In this document: positions 44,160 through 54,515 of the stretch, piece after piece
How positions within the stretch are numbered: the first letter of the stretch is position 1
How the letters are laid out: each line of letters starts with the position of its first letter
DNA from: Sphingopyxis sp. 113P3
GTDB taxonomy: Bacteria > Pseudomonadota > Alphaproteobacteria > Sphingomonadales > Sphingomonadaceae
Assembly: GCF_001278035.1 (NCBI RefSeq)
Contig: NZ_CP009452.1
Span: 4,001,501 to 4,065,500, forward strand
Direction of reading: 5' to 3'
Length of the DNA stretch: 64,000 nt
Translations under genes and position numbers: made by a program
The notes under the pieces: generated by a model
Seen by the model: only the letters and a program-made list of their open reading frames with translations
Database searches by the model: none
What the model was told of the DNA's origin: nothing

Positions 44160-47100
44160 TCGCGAAGATCATTCGCGCCTCGGTCGCGGCGCGCGGCCTT
44201 GTCGTCGCGGCGGCACTGATCCTGACGCTGCTCGGGATCGCTGCGGTCCGCACGACGCCGGTCGATGCCCTGCCTGATCTCTCGGACGTTCAAGTCATCA
44301 TCCGCACCACTTATGCGGGCCAGGCACCGCGGATCGTCGAGGATCAGGTCACCTATCCGATCACGACGACGATGCTCTCCGTGCCCGGAGCGCGCGTCGT
44401 GCGCGGCTATAGCTTCGTCGGCGACAGCTTCGTCTATGTGCTATTCGACGACGGCACCGATCCCTATTGGGCGCGCAGCCGCGTCCTCGAATATCTGAGC
44501 CAGGTGCAAAGCCGCCTCCCCGAGGGCGCACGCGCGAGCCTCGGCCCCGACGCAACCGGGGTCGGCTGGATCTATGAATATGCGCTGGTCGACAAGAGCG
44601 GCCGCCACGATCTCGCCGAACTGCGCAGCCTGCAGGACTGGTTCCTCCGCTTCGAACTCAAATCGGTCCCCGGCGTCGCCGAGGTCGCGAGCATCGGCGG
44701 CATGGTGCGCCAATATCAGATCATCGTCGATCCGCAGAAGCTCGCCGCCTTCGGGGTGACCGCGCCGGAGGTGGCAGACGCCCTCAAGCGCGCCAACCAG
44801 GAAAGCGGCGGCGGCAGCCTCGAACTCGCCGAAGCCGAATATATCGTCCGCGCGAGCGGCTATCTGAAGTCGCTCGACGACTTTCGCGCGGTTCCTCTCC
44901 GCACTGCAAGCGGCGGCATTCCGGTTACGGTGGGCGACGTCGCAACGGTCCAGATCGGCCCTGACGCAAGGCGCGGCATTGCCGAACTCAACGGCGAGGG
45001 TGAGGTCGCGGGCGGCGTCATCGTCATGCGAGAGGGCAAGAATGCCCGCGAGGTTATCGACGGCGTCCGCACCAAGCTCGCCGAGCTCAAGCGCAGTCTG
45101 CCACCCGGCGTCGAGATCGTCACCACCTATGACCGTTCGGGGCTGATCGACCGCGCGGTCGACAATCTCACCTCGAAGCTCGTCGAGGAGTTCATCATTG
45201 TCGGGCTCGTCTGCGCGCTCTTCCTCTGGCACGCGCGCTCGGCGCTGGTGGCCATCCTGACGCTGCCGCTCGGCATCCTCATCGCCTTCATCGTCATGCG
45301 GCTGCAGGGGCTTAACGCCAATATATTGTCCTTGGGCGGCATCGCGATCGCGGTCGGCGCGATGGTCGACGCGGCGGTGGTGATGATCGAAAATGCCCAC
45401 AAGCATCTCGAAAATTGGGAGCGCGATGATCCGGGCAAGGAATTGAAGGCCGCCGAGCGCTGGCGCGTGATCACCGACGCCGCCGCCGAAGTTGGGCCGG
45501 CGCTCTTCCTCAGCCTTCTCATCATCACCTTCTCTTTCATCCCGATCTTCACGCTCGAGGGCCAGGAAGGGCGGCTCTTCGCGCCGCTCGCCTTCACCAA
45601 AACCTATGCGATGGCCGCGGCGTCGATACTCTCGATCACGCTGGTTCCGGTACTCATGGGCTGGCTGATCCGCGGCCGGATTCCCGCCGAACAGGCCAAT
45701 CCGATCAATCGCTGGCTGACCCGCGCCTATCGGCCGGCACTCGACTGGGTGCTGGCCCGCCCCAAAAAGGCGCTCGCGATCGCCGGCCTCGTCTTCGCCA
45801 CCAGCCTGTGGCCGATGACCCAGATCGGCGGCGAGTTCATGCCGCAGATGCGCGAAGGCGACCTCCTCTACATGCCCTCGGCGCTTCCCGGCATTTCAGC
45901 GGCGCGCGCGTCGAGCCTGCTCCAGCAAACCGATCGGCTGATCAAGACGGTGCCCGAGGTCGAGAGCGTGTTCGGCAAGGCAGGGCGCGCCGACACCGCG
46001 ACCGACCCGGCGCCCCTAGAGATGTTCGAAACGACGATCCGCTTCAAACCGAAAGAGCAATGGCGTCCCGGCATGACCGAGGAAAAGCTGGTCGAGGAAC
46101 TCGATGCGCGGGTCCGCGTTCCGGGGCTCGCCAATTTCTGGATTCCCCCGATCCGCAACCGCATCGATATGCTCGCGACCGGGATCAAGAGCCCGGTAGG
46201 TATCAAGGTCGCGGGATCGGATCTGGCGGCGATCGACCAGACCGCCAAACGCATCGAAACGGTCGTCAAGACCGTGCCCGGCGTCGCCTCGGCGCTGGCC
46301 GAACGGCTGACCGGCGGGCGCTATATCGACGTCGACATCGATCGCGCCGCGGCGGCGCGCTACGGCCTCAATGTCGCCGACGTGCAGTCCATCGTCTCCG
46401 GCGCGATCGGCGGCGAGACGATCGGCCAGACGGTCGAGGGGCTCGCGCGCTACCCGATCAGCGTCCGCTATCCTCGCGAGCTGCGCGACAGTATCGGCGA
46501 ACTCGCTAGCCTGCCGATCCTGACGCCGTCGCGCCAGCAAATCACGCTCGGCACCGTCACCAGCGTGAAGGTGAGCGACGGCCCGCCGATGCTGCGCAGC
46601 GAGAATGGACGTCCGGTGACCTGGATCTATGTCGACAGCCGCGGCCGCGACCTGCAGGGGCTGGTGCAGGACATTCAGCAGGTGATCGCGCGCGACGTCA
46701 AGCTGCCCCCCAGCGTGAGCGTCTCCTACACCGGACAGTTCGAGTTCCTCGTCCGCGCGACCGAACGGATGAAGATCGTGGTGCCGGTCACGCTCGCGAT
46801 CATCTTAGTCCTGCTCTATCTCACCTTCCGCCGCTGGGACGAGGCTTTACTCATTATGGCAAGCTTGCCCTTCGCGCTCACCGGCGGCCTGTGGCTGCTC
46901 TATCTGCTCGGCTATAACCAGTCGGTCGCGAGCGCGGTCGGGTTCATCGCGCTCGCCGGCGTCGCCGCCGAGTTCGGGGTCGTGATGCTTATCTATCTCA
47001 AGCAGGCGCTCGCCGCCCGCGACGACGGCGACATCAAGGCCGCGGTCCGTGACGGTGCGCTGCTGCGCGTGCGGCCCAAGGCGATGACCGTCGCAGTCAT

Positions 47101-47290
47101 CCTCGCCGGCTTGTTCCCGATCCTCGTCGGGACCGGGACGGGTTCGGAGGTGATGAGCCGGATCGCAGCGCCGATGGTCGGCGGCATGCTCACCGCGCCG
47201 CTCTTGTCGATGTTCATCATTCCCGCCGCCTATCTGCTCATGCGGAGACGCGCGGCAAATCCCATTCAACCCGAAGGAGAAGCGACATGA
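44156..47290 (+). CDS. cusA: Copper/silver RND efflux pump CusA
   Basis: A 1044-residue inner-membrane RND transporter of the heavy-metal (HME) group. Evidence includes [20 protein letters not shown] near the N-terminus, the proton-relay region [23 protein letters not shown] in TM4, [25 protein letters not shown], and [10 protein letters not shown] in the periplasmic domains. Twelve helices in two repeats are expected. The Cus rather than Czc assignment rests on overall motif pattern and on the adjacent cusF. It forms the pump core with CusB and CusC. Confidence 0.94.
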   Translation: MIAKIIRASVAARGLVVAAALILTLLGIAAVRTTPVDALPDLSDVQVIIRTTYAGQAPRIVEDQVTYPITTTMLSVPGARVVRGYSFVGDSFVYVLFDDGTDPYWARSRVLEYLSQVQSRLPEGARASLGPDATGVGWIYEYALVDKSGRHDLAELRSLQDWFLRFELKSVPGVAEVASIGGMVRQYQIIVDPQKLAAFGVTAPEVADALKRANQESGGGSLELAEAEYIVRASGYLKSLDDFRAVPLRTASGGIPVTVGDVATVQIGPDARRGIAELNGEGEVAGGVIVMREGKNAREVIDGVRTKLAELKRSLPPGVEIVTTYDRSGLIDRAVDNLTSKLVEEFIIVGLVCALFLWHARSALVAILTLPLGILIAFIVMRLQGLNANILSLGGIAIAVGAMVDAAVVMIENAHKHLENWERDDPGKELKAAERWRVITDAAAEVGPALFLSLLIITFSFIPIFTLEGQEGRLFAPLAFTKTYAMAAASILSITLVPVLMGWLIRGRIPAEQANPINRWLTRAYRPALDWVLARPKKALAIAGLVFATSLWPMTQIGGEFMPQMREGDLLYMPSALPGISAARASSLLQQTDRLIKTVPEVESVFGKAGRADTATDPAPLEMFETTIRFKPKEQWRPGMTEEKLVEELDARVRVPGLANFWIPPIRNRIDMLATGIKSPVGIKVAGSDLAAIDQTAKRIETVVKTVPGVASALAERLTGGRYIDVDIDRAAAARYGLNVADVQSIVSGAIGGETIGQTVEGLARYPISVRYPRELRDSIGELASLPILTPSRQQITLGTVTSVKVSDGPPMLRSENGRPVTWIYVDSRGRDLQGLVQDIQQVIARDVKLPPSVSVSYTGQFEFLVRATERMKIVVPVTLAIILVLLYLTFRRWDEALLIMASLPFALTGGLWLLYLLGYNQSVASAVGFIALAGVAAEFGVVMLIYLKQALAARDDGDIKAAVRDGALLRVRPKAMTVAVILAGLFPILVGTGTGSEVMSRIAAPMVGGMLTAPLLSMFIIPAAYLLMRRRAANPIQPEGEAT

Positions 47291-47658
47291 AGAAATCTGT
47301 CACATTCGCGCTGGGCCTCGCGCTCACCGCAGGACTTGCCGCTTGCGGCCAGCAAGGCGAAACCTCGAAACCGGCCGAAGACGCGGCCGCGCCCGCGAAG
47401 GATGTCGGCGCCATGGCGATGCTGGCCGAAACCAGGCACGGCAAGGGCACGGGAAGCGTGACCGCAATCGACACCGCGGCCGGGGAGGTCACCCTCGATC
47501 ATGGCGCGATCGCCGAACTCGATTGGTCGGCGATGACGATGGGCTTCGCCGCGCCGCAGAAGCTGCTGGAAGGTCTGGCGGTCGGAGACCGGGTGAGTTT
47601 CGAGCTCGACTGGAACGGCAAGGCGGGAACGATCACGCGGATTGAAAAGATGAAATAG
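47287..47658 (+). CDS. cusF: Periplasmic copper chaperone CusF-like lipoprotein
   Basis: 123 residues. The signal peptide ends in a lipobox (GLAAC), so it is probably lipid-anchored, unlike E. coli CusF. The C-terminal CusF_Ec domain at about 55-123 has [20 protein letters not shown] and [13 protein letters not shown], where the histidine, tryptophan and two methionines are the known Cu(I) ligands. It ends [20 protein letters not shown]. It overlaps cusA by 4 bp and is the last gene of the operon. Confidence 0.93.
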   Translation: MKKSVTFALGLALTAGLAACGQQGETSKPAEDAAAPAKDVGAMAMLAETRHGKGTGSVTAIDTAAGEVTLDHGAIAELDWSAMTMGFAAPQKLLEGLAVGDRVSFELDWNGKAGTITRIEKMK

Positions 47659-47667
47659 AAGGTGGCG

Positions 47668-47695
47668 GCGGGCGGCAGGAACCTCAACCGCCCGC
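47668..47695. terminator. Hairpin between convergent cusF and TauE genes
   Basis: GCGGGCGG and CCGCCCGC form an 8-bp stem with a 12-nt loop between the convergent cusF and TauE/SafE genes and overlapping the latter's stop. It probably ends transcription from both sides; no U-run is present. Confidence 0.5.
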
Positions 47696-48481
47696 GGTCG
47701 CGAAAAGAGCGCTCGCGCTCCTGACGAGCATATAGGCTGCGACCGTGAAGATAAGGCCGGCGAAGATCGCGGTCAGCGCCCCCCGGCTCGATAATTGACG
47801 CGCGGCGCGTGTCCCGGCGATACCGCCGGCGAGTCCCCCGGCGATGAAGACTGCGGCCAGCGGCCAGTCGATCAATCCCGACGCCGCATAGCTCAGCGCC
47901 GTGGTCAGCCCGAAGGCGGTGACCGCGACGAGGCTGGTGCCGACCGCGTTGAGGATCGGCATCTTCGTAGAGGCGATCAGCCCAGGCACGATCAGGAACC
48001 CGCCGCCGATACCGAAAAATCCCGAAAAGCCCCCGGTGCCGAGACCATAGCCGAGCACTTTCGGCGCATTATGGCGATTGCAGGCGGCCCCCTCAATGCC
48101 GGGATTGTCTCGCCCGCGCAGCATCAGCACGCCTACGACGAGCATCAGCAACGCGAAGAGGAAGAGCAGTTTCTGCCCGTCGATCGCCTTGCCGATGGTC
48201 GAGCCTGCGAGCGCGCCGACGATGCCGCTCCCCGCATAGAGAAAGCCGCAGCGCCATTTGACCGTCCCGGCGCGTGCATGCTGCGCGAGCCCCGAGGCCG
48301 CGTTGGCGGCAACCGCGAGCGCGCTCGTCCCGATCGCTACATGCGGGCTCGCGACCCCGACGAGATAGACCATCAGCGGCACTGCGAGAATCGAGCCGCC
48401 ACCGCCGACAAGGCCGAGGGTGAAGCCGACGATGCCGCCCGACAGGCCGCCGAGCAGATATTGAAGCGTGTCGAGCGTCAC
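47684..48481 (-). CDS. TauE/SafE-family sulfite/sulfur anion exporter
   Basis: A 265-residue membrane protein with about eight helices. The N-terminal repeat has GGIVGFTLGLVGGGGSILAVPLMVYLVG and the second FFGIGGGFLIVPGLI, the TauE family glycine-rich motifs. It starts with GTG 48481, whose bases overlap the stop of the oxidoreductase (GTGA). It should export sulfite or a related sulfur anion made by the upstream sulfide-oxidising enzymes. Confidence 0.9.
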   Translation of the reverse strand: MTLDTLQYLLGGLSGGIVGFTLGLVGGGGSILAVPLMVYLVGVASPHVAIGTSALAVAANAASGLAQHARAGTVKWRCGFLYAGSGIVGALAGSTIGKAIDGQKLLFLFALLMLVVGVLMLRGRDNPGIEGAACNRHNAPKVLGYGLGTGGFSGFFGIGGGFLIVPGLIASTKMPILNAVGTSLVAVTAFGLTTALSYAASGLIDWPLAAVFIAGGLAGGIAGTRAARQLSSRGALTAIFAGLIFTVAAYMLVRSASALFATAGG

Positions 48482-50058
48482 GCCCCCGAACCGATCGGCG
48501 CCGGCGCCGCGAGCCACTCGCGGCCGCGCAGCATGCCGTGCCAGTAGACCGGCGGTAGAATCTTTTCCTTGAGCAGCCAGGAGATGCGCGACGGCCGCGT
48601 GCCCTCGATCATCCATTTGGGAAAGGTCGGGAGCAATTTCCCGCCATAGCCGAATTCGGCGAGGACGATCTTCCCTGCTTCGACCGTGAGTGGGCAGCTC
48701 CCATAACCGTCATAAGCTGCCACTGGCGGAGCGCCATCGAGCGCGGCGAGCGCGTTGAGCGCCACGACAGGCGCCTGTTTGCGCGCGGCGGCCGCGGTCT
48801 TGGCGTTGGTGGTTGCAGCGACATCCCCGAGCGCGAAGACATTGGCGTACACACTATGGCGGAGCGTCGCCTCGTCGACCGCGACGAAGCCGGAGGGCGC
48901 CGCGAGCGGGCTCGATGCGATAAATTCGGGGGCGACCTGCGGCGGGACGACATGGATCATGTCGAAGCGTTCCTCGACCCGGCGGACGGCGTCGCCGCGA
49001 CGCTGCTCGAAGAGCGCGACTTTTGCCGGCCCGTCGATCGACACGAGACGCGATTCTAGCTGCAGATCGACGGCGTAGCGCGCGATATAGGCTTCGAGCG
49101 CAGGCACATAGGCAGCGACCCCGAACAGCGACGGCGTCGCCGTATGGAATTGCACCTCGGCCTGCCCGAGCAACCCGGCGCGCTCCCAGCGGTGGCACGA
49201 GAGATACATCGCCTTCTGCGGGGCGCCCGCGCATTTGATCGGCATCGGCGGCTGGGTGAACAGTGCACGGCCGCCGCGAAAACGGCGCACCAGACGGTCG
49301 GTATAGGGCGCAAGATCGTATCGATAGTTGGACGTTACGCCGTCCGCGCCGAGCGCTCCGGCGAGCCCTGGGATCGCGTCCCAGTCGAGCTTGAGCCCCG
49401 GACAGACGATGAGCGCGCGATAGCCGAGCACGCGCCCATCGGCGAGCGTCACCCGGTCGCTCGCGGGATCGAAGGATGCCGCCGCGCCGCGGACCCATTC
49501 GGCGCCTGCTGGGATCAGCCCCGCTTCGTCGCGCCGGGTTGCCTCGGCCGCAAAAATGCCGCCGCCGACCATCGTGAACCCGGGCTGGTAATAATGATCC
49601 GCGCATGGCTCGACGATCGCGATCGACACCCCGGGACGGCGGCGCAGGATGCTCGCTGCGGTCGCGATCCCCGCGCTGCCGCCACCGATCACGATGATAT
49701 CATAATGCGCGACACTACCATCGGCGCCGCGCGCCGACGCCATACCGGCAAGCTGCTCGGAGCGCGCGCCTGAGCGGCAATAGGCCAGAACCGGCGCCGG
49801 GAGGTCGGCGAGCGCTCGGGCCATTGTGGCGACATCGCCTTCATCGATCCCGCCCGACATGACGGGAATATGCACGAAGCGAAGGCCGTGCGCCTCTGCA
49901 GCAGCGGCGATCGTCGCTGCCGTCGGCTGCCCTGCTTCCTCGCCATCGGGGCGATTGCAGACGATCGAGCGGAACCCCGACGCGGCGAGCGCGACGACAT
50001 CGGCCGGGTCGATCTGCGGCGACACGCTGAGTGCTGGGGTCAGGCTCCTGATGGTCAT
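48478..50058 (-). CDS. DUF442 phosphatase-like / sulfide:quinone oxidoreductase fusion
   Basis: A 526-residue bifunctional protein. Residues about 1-105 are a DUF442/TIGR01244 domain with the Cx5R signature AYCRSGARS, related to protein tyrosine phosphatases and found in Blh-type sulfur proteins. From about 118 it is an FAD-dependent sulfide:quinone oxidoreductase: YDIIVIGGGSAGIATAA (FAD), MPIKCAGAPQKAMYLSCH (catalytic cysteine region) and a C-terminal YGSCPLTVE. It oxidises sulfide to persulfide and feeds the quinone pool. ATG 50058 follows GGAGAAACA. Downstream is the exporter, upstream the persulfide dioxygenase-like gene. Confidence 0.9.
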   Translation of the reverse strand: MTIRSLTPALSVSPQIDPADVVALAASGFRSIVCNRPDGEEAGQPTAATIAAAAEAHGLRFVHIPVMSGGIDEGDVATMARALADLPAPVLAYCRSGARSEQLAGMASARGADGSVAHYDIIVIGGGSAGIATAASILRRRPGVSIAIVEPCADHYYQPGFTMVGGGIFAAEATRRDEAGLIPAGAEWVRGAAASFDPASDRVTLADGRVLGYRALIVCPGLKLDWDAIPGLAGALGADGVTSNYRYDLAPYTDRLVRRFRGGRALFTQPPMPIKCAGAPQKAMYLSCHRWERAGLLGQAEVQFHTATPSLFGVAAYVPALEAYIARYAVDLQLESRLVSIDGPAKVALFEQRRGDAVRRVEERFDMIHVVPPQVAPEFIASSPLAAPSGFVAVDEATLRHSVYANVFALGDVAATTNAKTAAAARKQAPVVALNALAALDGAPPVAAYDGYGSCPLTVEAGKIVLAEFGYGGKLLPTFPKWMIEGTRPSRISWLLKEKILPPVYWHGMLRGREWLAAPAPIGSGA

Positions 50059-50089
50059 TGTTTCTCCATTCGGGGAAAGGTGTCGGCGC

Positions 50090-51037
50090 TCACAGCCGAT
50101 CGATCGGTATCTTGAGATAGGCGACGCCATTGTCCTCCGCGGGCGGCAAGCGCCCCGCCCGCATATTGACCTGTATCGAAGGCAGCAGCAGCCGAGGCAT
50201 CGCGAGTTCGGTATCGCGCGCGCGGCGGCGAGCGACGAACTCGTCTTCGGAGATACCGTCGCGCGCGTGGACGTTTGCGGCACGCTGCTCGGCGACGGTC
50301 GTTTGCCAGCGGTGCTCCTGCCGCTCCGCGGTCAGATAGTCGTGGCACATGAAGAGCGGCGTATCGCCGGGGAGTTCAAGGATGCGGCGGAGCGACCGGA
50401 ACAGAAAAACAGCATCGCCGCCCGGAAAATCAGCGCGCGCCGAGCCGTAATCGGGCATGAACATCGTGTCGCCGACGAACACCACATCGCCGATCACATA
50501 AGCAACACAAGCTGGCGTATGACCGGGAACATGGAGCACGGTAACTGGCAGTTCGCCAATTGCGAAACGGTCGCCATCGGACCAGAGACGATCGAAATCC
50601 GAGCCATCACGGCGAAATTCGGGTCCGGCGTTGAAGATGTCGCCGAACACAGCCTGAACGTCCCGGATATGCTCGCCGATCGCGATCGCGCCGCCGAGCC
50701 TTTCCTTGATCCAAGCTGCTGCCGAGAGATGATCGGCATGCGCGTGGGTCTCCAAAAGCCAGTCGATCGCGATGCCCTCGGCGCGGACATACTCCATGAT
50801 CGCTTCGGCCGAGGCGGTCGAGGTACGCCCGGCAGCTGCGTCATAGTCTAGCACACTGTCGATTACCGCGCCGCGCTTCGTGCGCCGATCATGGACCAAA
50901 TAGCTGATCGTCGAGGTCTCGGGATCGAAGAAGCCGCGCACCGCCGCCGTATCTTTCGCTATCGACATAAGCTGATGCCGTGCAGCCGCGAGCGGGACAT
51001 CCGCTGCTAAAGTCCATGCAGCCCGGTCCTCCTCCAT
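50090..51037 (-). CDS. Metallo-beta-lactamase-fold persulfide dioxygenase-like protein
   Basis: A 315-residue MBL-fold protein. The metal motif is THAHADHLSAA at about 100, followed by VPGHTPAC, FVGDTMFMPDYGSAR and FMCHDY, the ETHE1/Blh pattern. It is similar to the Blh and CstB dioxygenase domains that turn persulfide into sulfite. It starts at 51037 or at ATG 50968 (MSIAKD); the latter matches the family start well. It is 31 bp upstream of the SQR fusion gene, giving a sulfide detoxification order dioxygenase-SQR-TauE. Confidence 0.87.
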   Translation of the reverse strand: MEEDRAAWTLAADVPLAAARHQLMSIAKDTAAVRGFFDPETSTISYLVHDRRTKRGAVIDSVLDYDAAAGRTSTASAEAIMEYVRAEGIAIDWLLETHAHADHLSAAAWIKERLGGAIAIGEHIRDVQAVFGDIFNAGPEFRRDGSDFDRLWSDGDRFAIGELPVTVLHVPGHTPACVAYVIGDVVFVGDTMFMPDYGSARADFPGGDAVFLFRSLRRILELPGDTPLFMCHDYLTAERQEHRWQTTVAEQRAANVHARDGISEDEFVARRRARDTELAMPRLLLPSIQVNMRAGRLPPAEDNGVAYLKIPIDRL

Positions 51038-51223
51038 GATCAGCGAATACTCCTTCCAGGAACAGCGGACGCGCGATTCTGAGCAAATGCATCCGCTCTC
51101 AATAGAAAGAGACGCAACGAAACGAGTTTACCCCACTCCTATATTGCCCAACCGAGTCTGACACGGATGGAGCAAGGATCGCTCGCTTTGCGGCAGACCG
51201 CCGTAAGCGGCGCCGCGCGGGAA

Positions 51224-53023
51224 TCAGTAAAAGCGAAGATTGTCGATTTCGCCCCATGAACTTGCGCCCGCCTCGCGCTGGACGACGACACCGACCTGCA
51301 CGAGATCGTCGCCGCGCCAGGACGGCGCATCGCCGCGGCCGGGGCGCGTCGCCACGAGCGCGGAGAAGGGCACGCGCAGCTCGGACCAGCCTTCCTTCGC
51401 TTCGATCGGCGCGGTGAATTCGCCTGCGAGCGTGTTGACCACGAGGAGATAGCGGCCGGCGCCGCGCATATCGAGCCGGACGCCTGCGAACTTGCGCGCA
51501 TCGACCGGACGGACCGAACCACGGCTCAAGGGCACGAGGATGCCGCCCTCGGGCTTGTCCTTGAGCGACATCTGCACCGCGAAGGCAAGCGCCGAGCCGT
51601 CGCCGCCCGCGTGGGTCACGCGGTTGGTGACCACCGAGGAACGCTCGACGCCGCCATCCATGTCGGTGAGGCGGAGCGTGTCGAGCGAGCTCCGTCCATC
51701 GGCGCGTTCGAAATCGTCGATCAGCGCCTCAGCGGGCAACGCCGGGAGCGTCGTGGCGAGGTTGCCCGCGGGCAGCTTCACCCCGGCGCCATGGACGAGC
51801 TTGCCGTCGACGAAAACACGGTCGATCTTCTCGACATCGCCGATCGCTTCCCACGGCTTGCCGTCGATGAGCACAAGATCGGCGCGCTTGCCCTTCTCGA
51901 TCGTGCCGCGGTCGGCCGAAAGTCCGAGCGCGAGCGCGCTATTCGACGTGCCCGCGAGCAGCGCCGCCTTCGGCGTGAGGCCAGCCGCAACGAGCAATTC
52001 CATTTCCTGGAGCGTCGAGACGCCGTGCTTCGCACCGCCGATCCCCGCGTCGGTCCCGACCGCGATCGTGACGCCGGCCGCGTGGAGATTGCGGACATTC
52101 TCTTCGGCGAAGCCATATTTGCGAATGCGCAGGCGCGTCGCGGCATCGTCCTTGCGCCCGGGGCCGATCTCGTCGGGCTTCAGCTGATAGATGGCGAGCG
52201 TCGGGGCGTAGAAGGTGCCCGCCTTCTTGATCCGGGCGATCGCGTCGGCATCGAGCACGCCGTCCTGGATGCTGTGCGCGATCACGTCGATGCCGGCGTC
52301 GGCGGCGAGCTTGCCGCGTTCGACGGTCACCGTATGAGTGAGCACGCGCTGGCCATGCTTGTGCGCCTCGTCGGCGAGTGCGGCGAGGGTCTCGACGTTC
52401 ATCGAGGTTTCCTCGGGCAGCTGGCCGTAGCGCCAGCCGTCGGCGAAAGCCTTGATATAGTCGGGGCGATAGGGCTGGAGCGCCTGCACCTCGCGCCGCG
52501 CGCTCTCGGCGGTCGCGACCCATTTGGTGGTATTGGTGTCACCCCAGTCGGCGCCGTGGCCGCCCGGCGTGCTCATGCGCGCGACGAAGTTGACGTGCGG
52601 CGCGTAGATGTCGGCGAGCCAGGCGCGGCGCGGCGCGAAGGCTTCGGGCTGCTGGTGGAAGTCGTTCACGGTCGTCACGCCGCTCGAGAGGTAAGCGTTG
52701 GCGATTTGCGGCAGCGCGGCGGGCGAGCCCGACGGCGACCAGTGCGTATGGACGTCGATGAAGCCCGGGAGCAGCGCCTTGCCGTCGGCACGCACTATCT
52801 TCGCGCCCTTGGGAGCCTTGACGTCAGCTCCGACCGCATCGATCCGGCCACCCCGCACGACGACGGTGCCGCGATAGGGATCCTTGCCCGTGGCATCGAA
52901 GATCGTCGCGCCGGTGATCGCGACCAGCTCGCCGCCCGGTTCGGCGAGTACCGACTGGCTCGCCCAGCCAAGCCCGGCGGCGAGCGCCGTTCCCGCTACG
53001 ATCATCTTCCGAAAACTGGCCAC
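51224..53023 (-). CDS. Exported amidohydrolase with C-terminal CIA30-like domain
   Basis: A 599-residue periplasmic amidohydrolase. The signal peptide is about 1-27. The metal-dependent amidohydrolase domain is at about 30-425 with GFIDVHTHWSP (HxH), VLTHTVTVE, IAHSIQDG and VGTDAGIGG. The C-terminal part (about 440-599) is a CIA30-like/jelly-roll domain, with EALIDDFERADGRSSLDTL and ending ASSWGEIDNLRFY. The combination is found in imidazolonepropionase-like or dipeptidase-like amidohydrolases of sphingomonads. It is divergent from the DAACS symporter and probably part of the same catabolic locus. Confidence 0.85.
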   Translation of the reverse strand: MASFRKMIVAGTALAAGLGWASQSVLAEPGGELVAITGATIFDATGKDPYRGTVVVRGGRIDAVGADVKAPKGAKIVRADGKALLPGFIDVHTHWSPSGSPAALPQIANAYLSSGVTTVNDFHQQPEAFAPRRAWLADIYAPHVNFVARMSTPGGHGADWGDTNTTKWVATAESARREVQALQPYRPDYIKAFADGWRYGQLPEETSMNVETLAALADEAHKHGQRVLTHTVTVERGKLAADAGIDVIAHSIQDGVLDADAIARIKKAGTFYAPTLAIYQLKPDEIGPGRKDDAATRLRIRKYGFAEENVRNLHAAGVTIAVGTDAGIGGAKHGVSTLQEMELLVAAGLTPKAALLAGTSNSALALGLSADRGTIEKGKRADLVLIDGKPWEAIGDVEKIDRVFVDGKLVHGAGVKLPAGNLATTLPALPAEALIDDFERADGRSSLDTLRLTDMDGGVERSSVVTNRVTHAGGDGSALAFAVQMSLKDKPEGGILVPLSRGSVRPVDARKFAGVRLDMRGAGRYLLVVNTLAGEFTAPIEAKEGWSELRVPFSALVATRPGRGDAPSWRGDDLVQVGVVVQREAGASSWGEIDNLRFY

Positions 53024-53226
53024 GCGCGTCTCCTCGATTGTCTGATTGTCGCCCTGCCCTGCTTTGACGCAGCGGCGGTAGATATCCCCACCAGCCTGTT
53101 CGGTCCGCGCCCGCCATGTCGCAACAATATGCGCTTGTCGACCGCATTGCTGCTGCGGAACCGCGCCGCACTTGCGTCTCTGCTTCCTGTACGCCCCGGC
53201 CGGGGCGAAGCCGGAACGGGACAGTC

Positions 53227-54513
53227 ATGAACAGAGCTTTCGCCTTCATCCTCATCTTCGCCATGGTCGCCGGGATTGCGGCGGGCTGGTTCGTGAATTC
53301 GCATTACCCGGCCGCAAGAGCCGCCGAAATCGCCGACAATCTCTCGATCCTTACCGACCTCTTTCTGCGGCTCATCAAGATGATCATCGCGCCGCTCGTC
53401 TTCGCGACCCTCGTTGCTGGGATCGCGCATATGGAAGACGCCGCCGCGATCGGCCGCGTCGGCGCGAAGACGATGGGCTGGTTCATCGGGGCCTCGATCG
53501 TGTCGCTCTCGATCGGGCTCGTCATGGTCCACCTGCTCCAGCCGGGCGCGAGCCTCGCGCTCGACCTGCCGACGACCGGCGCTGAAGGCCTCGTCGCGAC
53601 CGGCGACTTCTCGCTCAAGCAATTCGTCACCCACCTCATCCCGCAATCGATCGTCCAGGCGATGGCCGAGAACGAGATCCTCCAGATCGTCGTCTTCTCG
53701 GTCCTCGTCGGCTCGGCGGTGGCCGCCATCGACGACAAGGCTCCCGCCGTGCTCGCCCTCGTCGAGCAGGTCGCCGCGATCATGCTCAAGGTAACCGGCT
53801 TCGTGATGAAGACCGCCCCGGTCGCAATCTTCGCCGCGCTCGCCTCGACCGTCGCGACGCAGGGCCCCGGCGTCCTCGTGACCTATGCGGGCTTCGTCTC
53901 GGGCTTCTATCTCTCGCTCGGCGCGCTCTGGCTTGTGCTTTTCCTCGCCGCGCTCGCGATCATCGGCACGCGCGCCTTCGGACTGTTCCGCGGCATCCGC
54001 ACTCCGGTGCTCCTCGCCTTTTCGACCGCCAGCTCGGAAGCCGCCTATCCGAAGACGATGGAGGAGCTCGAGAAGCAGGGCGTCAACCGCCGCATCGTCT
54101 CCTTCGTCCTGCCGCTGGGCTACAGCTTCAATCTCGACGGCTCGATGATGTATTGCACCTTCGCCGTGCTCTTCATCGCGCAGGCCTATGGCATCGACAT
54201 GACCATCGGCCAGCAGATCACCATGCTGCTCCTGCTCATGGTGACGTCGAAAGGCATGGCGGGCGTCCCGCGTGCCTCGCTCGTCGTGATCTCGGCGACA
54301 CTCGCCTACTTCAAACTGCCCGAGGCCGGGCTGCTCCTGATCCTCGCGGTCGACCATCTGCTCGACATGGGCCGCTCGGCGACCAACGTCGTCGGCAATT
54401 CGGTCGCTGCCGCGGTCATCGACCACTGGGAAGGCCGCAGAATGGCGCGCGAAGCGGCTGCCGGCGAGCCCGTACCCACCGAACAACTACCCTCTCTCGC
54501 AACCAAGGAGTGA
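53227..54513 (+). CDS. Dicarboxylate/amino acid:cation symporter (DAACS) 1
   Basis: A 428-residue inner-membrane symporter of the GltP/DctA family. It has the N-terminal helix FAFILIFAMVAGIAAGWF, FLRLIKMIIAPLVFATLVAGI, the serine-rich motif FSTASSEAAYPKTMEEL, YSFNLDGSMMY and a C-terminal ATNVVGNSVAAAVI. It would import glutamate, aspartate, other amino acids or dicarboxylates with cations. The start at 53227 begins the first helix. It is 2 bp upstream of the RidA-like gene and forms an operon with it. Confidence 0.92.
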   Translation: MNRAFAFILIFAMVAGIAAGWFVNSHYPAARAAEIADNLSILTDLFLRLIKMIIAPLVFATLVAGIAHMEDAAAIGRVGAKTMGWFIGASIVSLSIGLVMVHLLQPGASLALDLPTTGAEGLVATGDFSLKQFVTHLIPQSIVQAMAENEILQIVVFSVLVGSAVAAIDDKAPAVLALVEQVAAIMLKVTGFVMKTAPVAIFAALASTVATQGPGVLVTYAGFVSGFYLSLGALWLVLFLAALAIIGTRAFGLFRGIRTPVLLAFSTASSEAAYPKTMEELEKQGVNRRIVSFVLPLGYSFNLDGSMMYCTFAVLFIAQAYGIDMTIGQQITMLLLLMVTSKGMAGVPRASLVVISATLAYFKLPEAGLLLILAVDHLLDMGRSATNVVGNSVAAAVIDHWEGRRMAREAAAGEPVPTEQLPSLATKE

Positions 54514-54515
54514 AT

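Noticed and set aside
51611..53230. 539-codon plus-strand frame opposite the amidohydrolase
   Set aside because: No domain or ribosome-binding site; the amidohydrolase motifs on the minus strand are intact.
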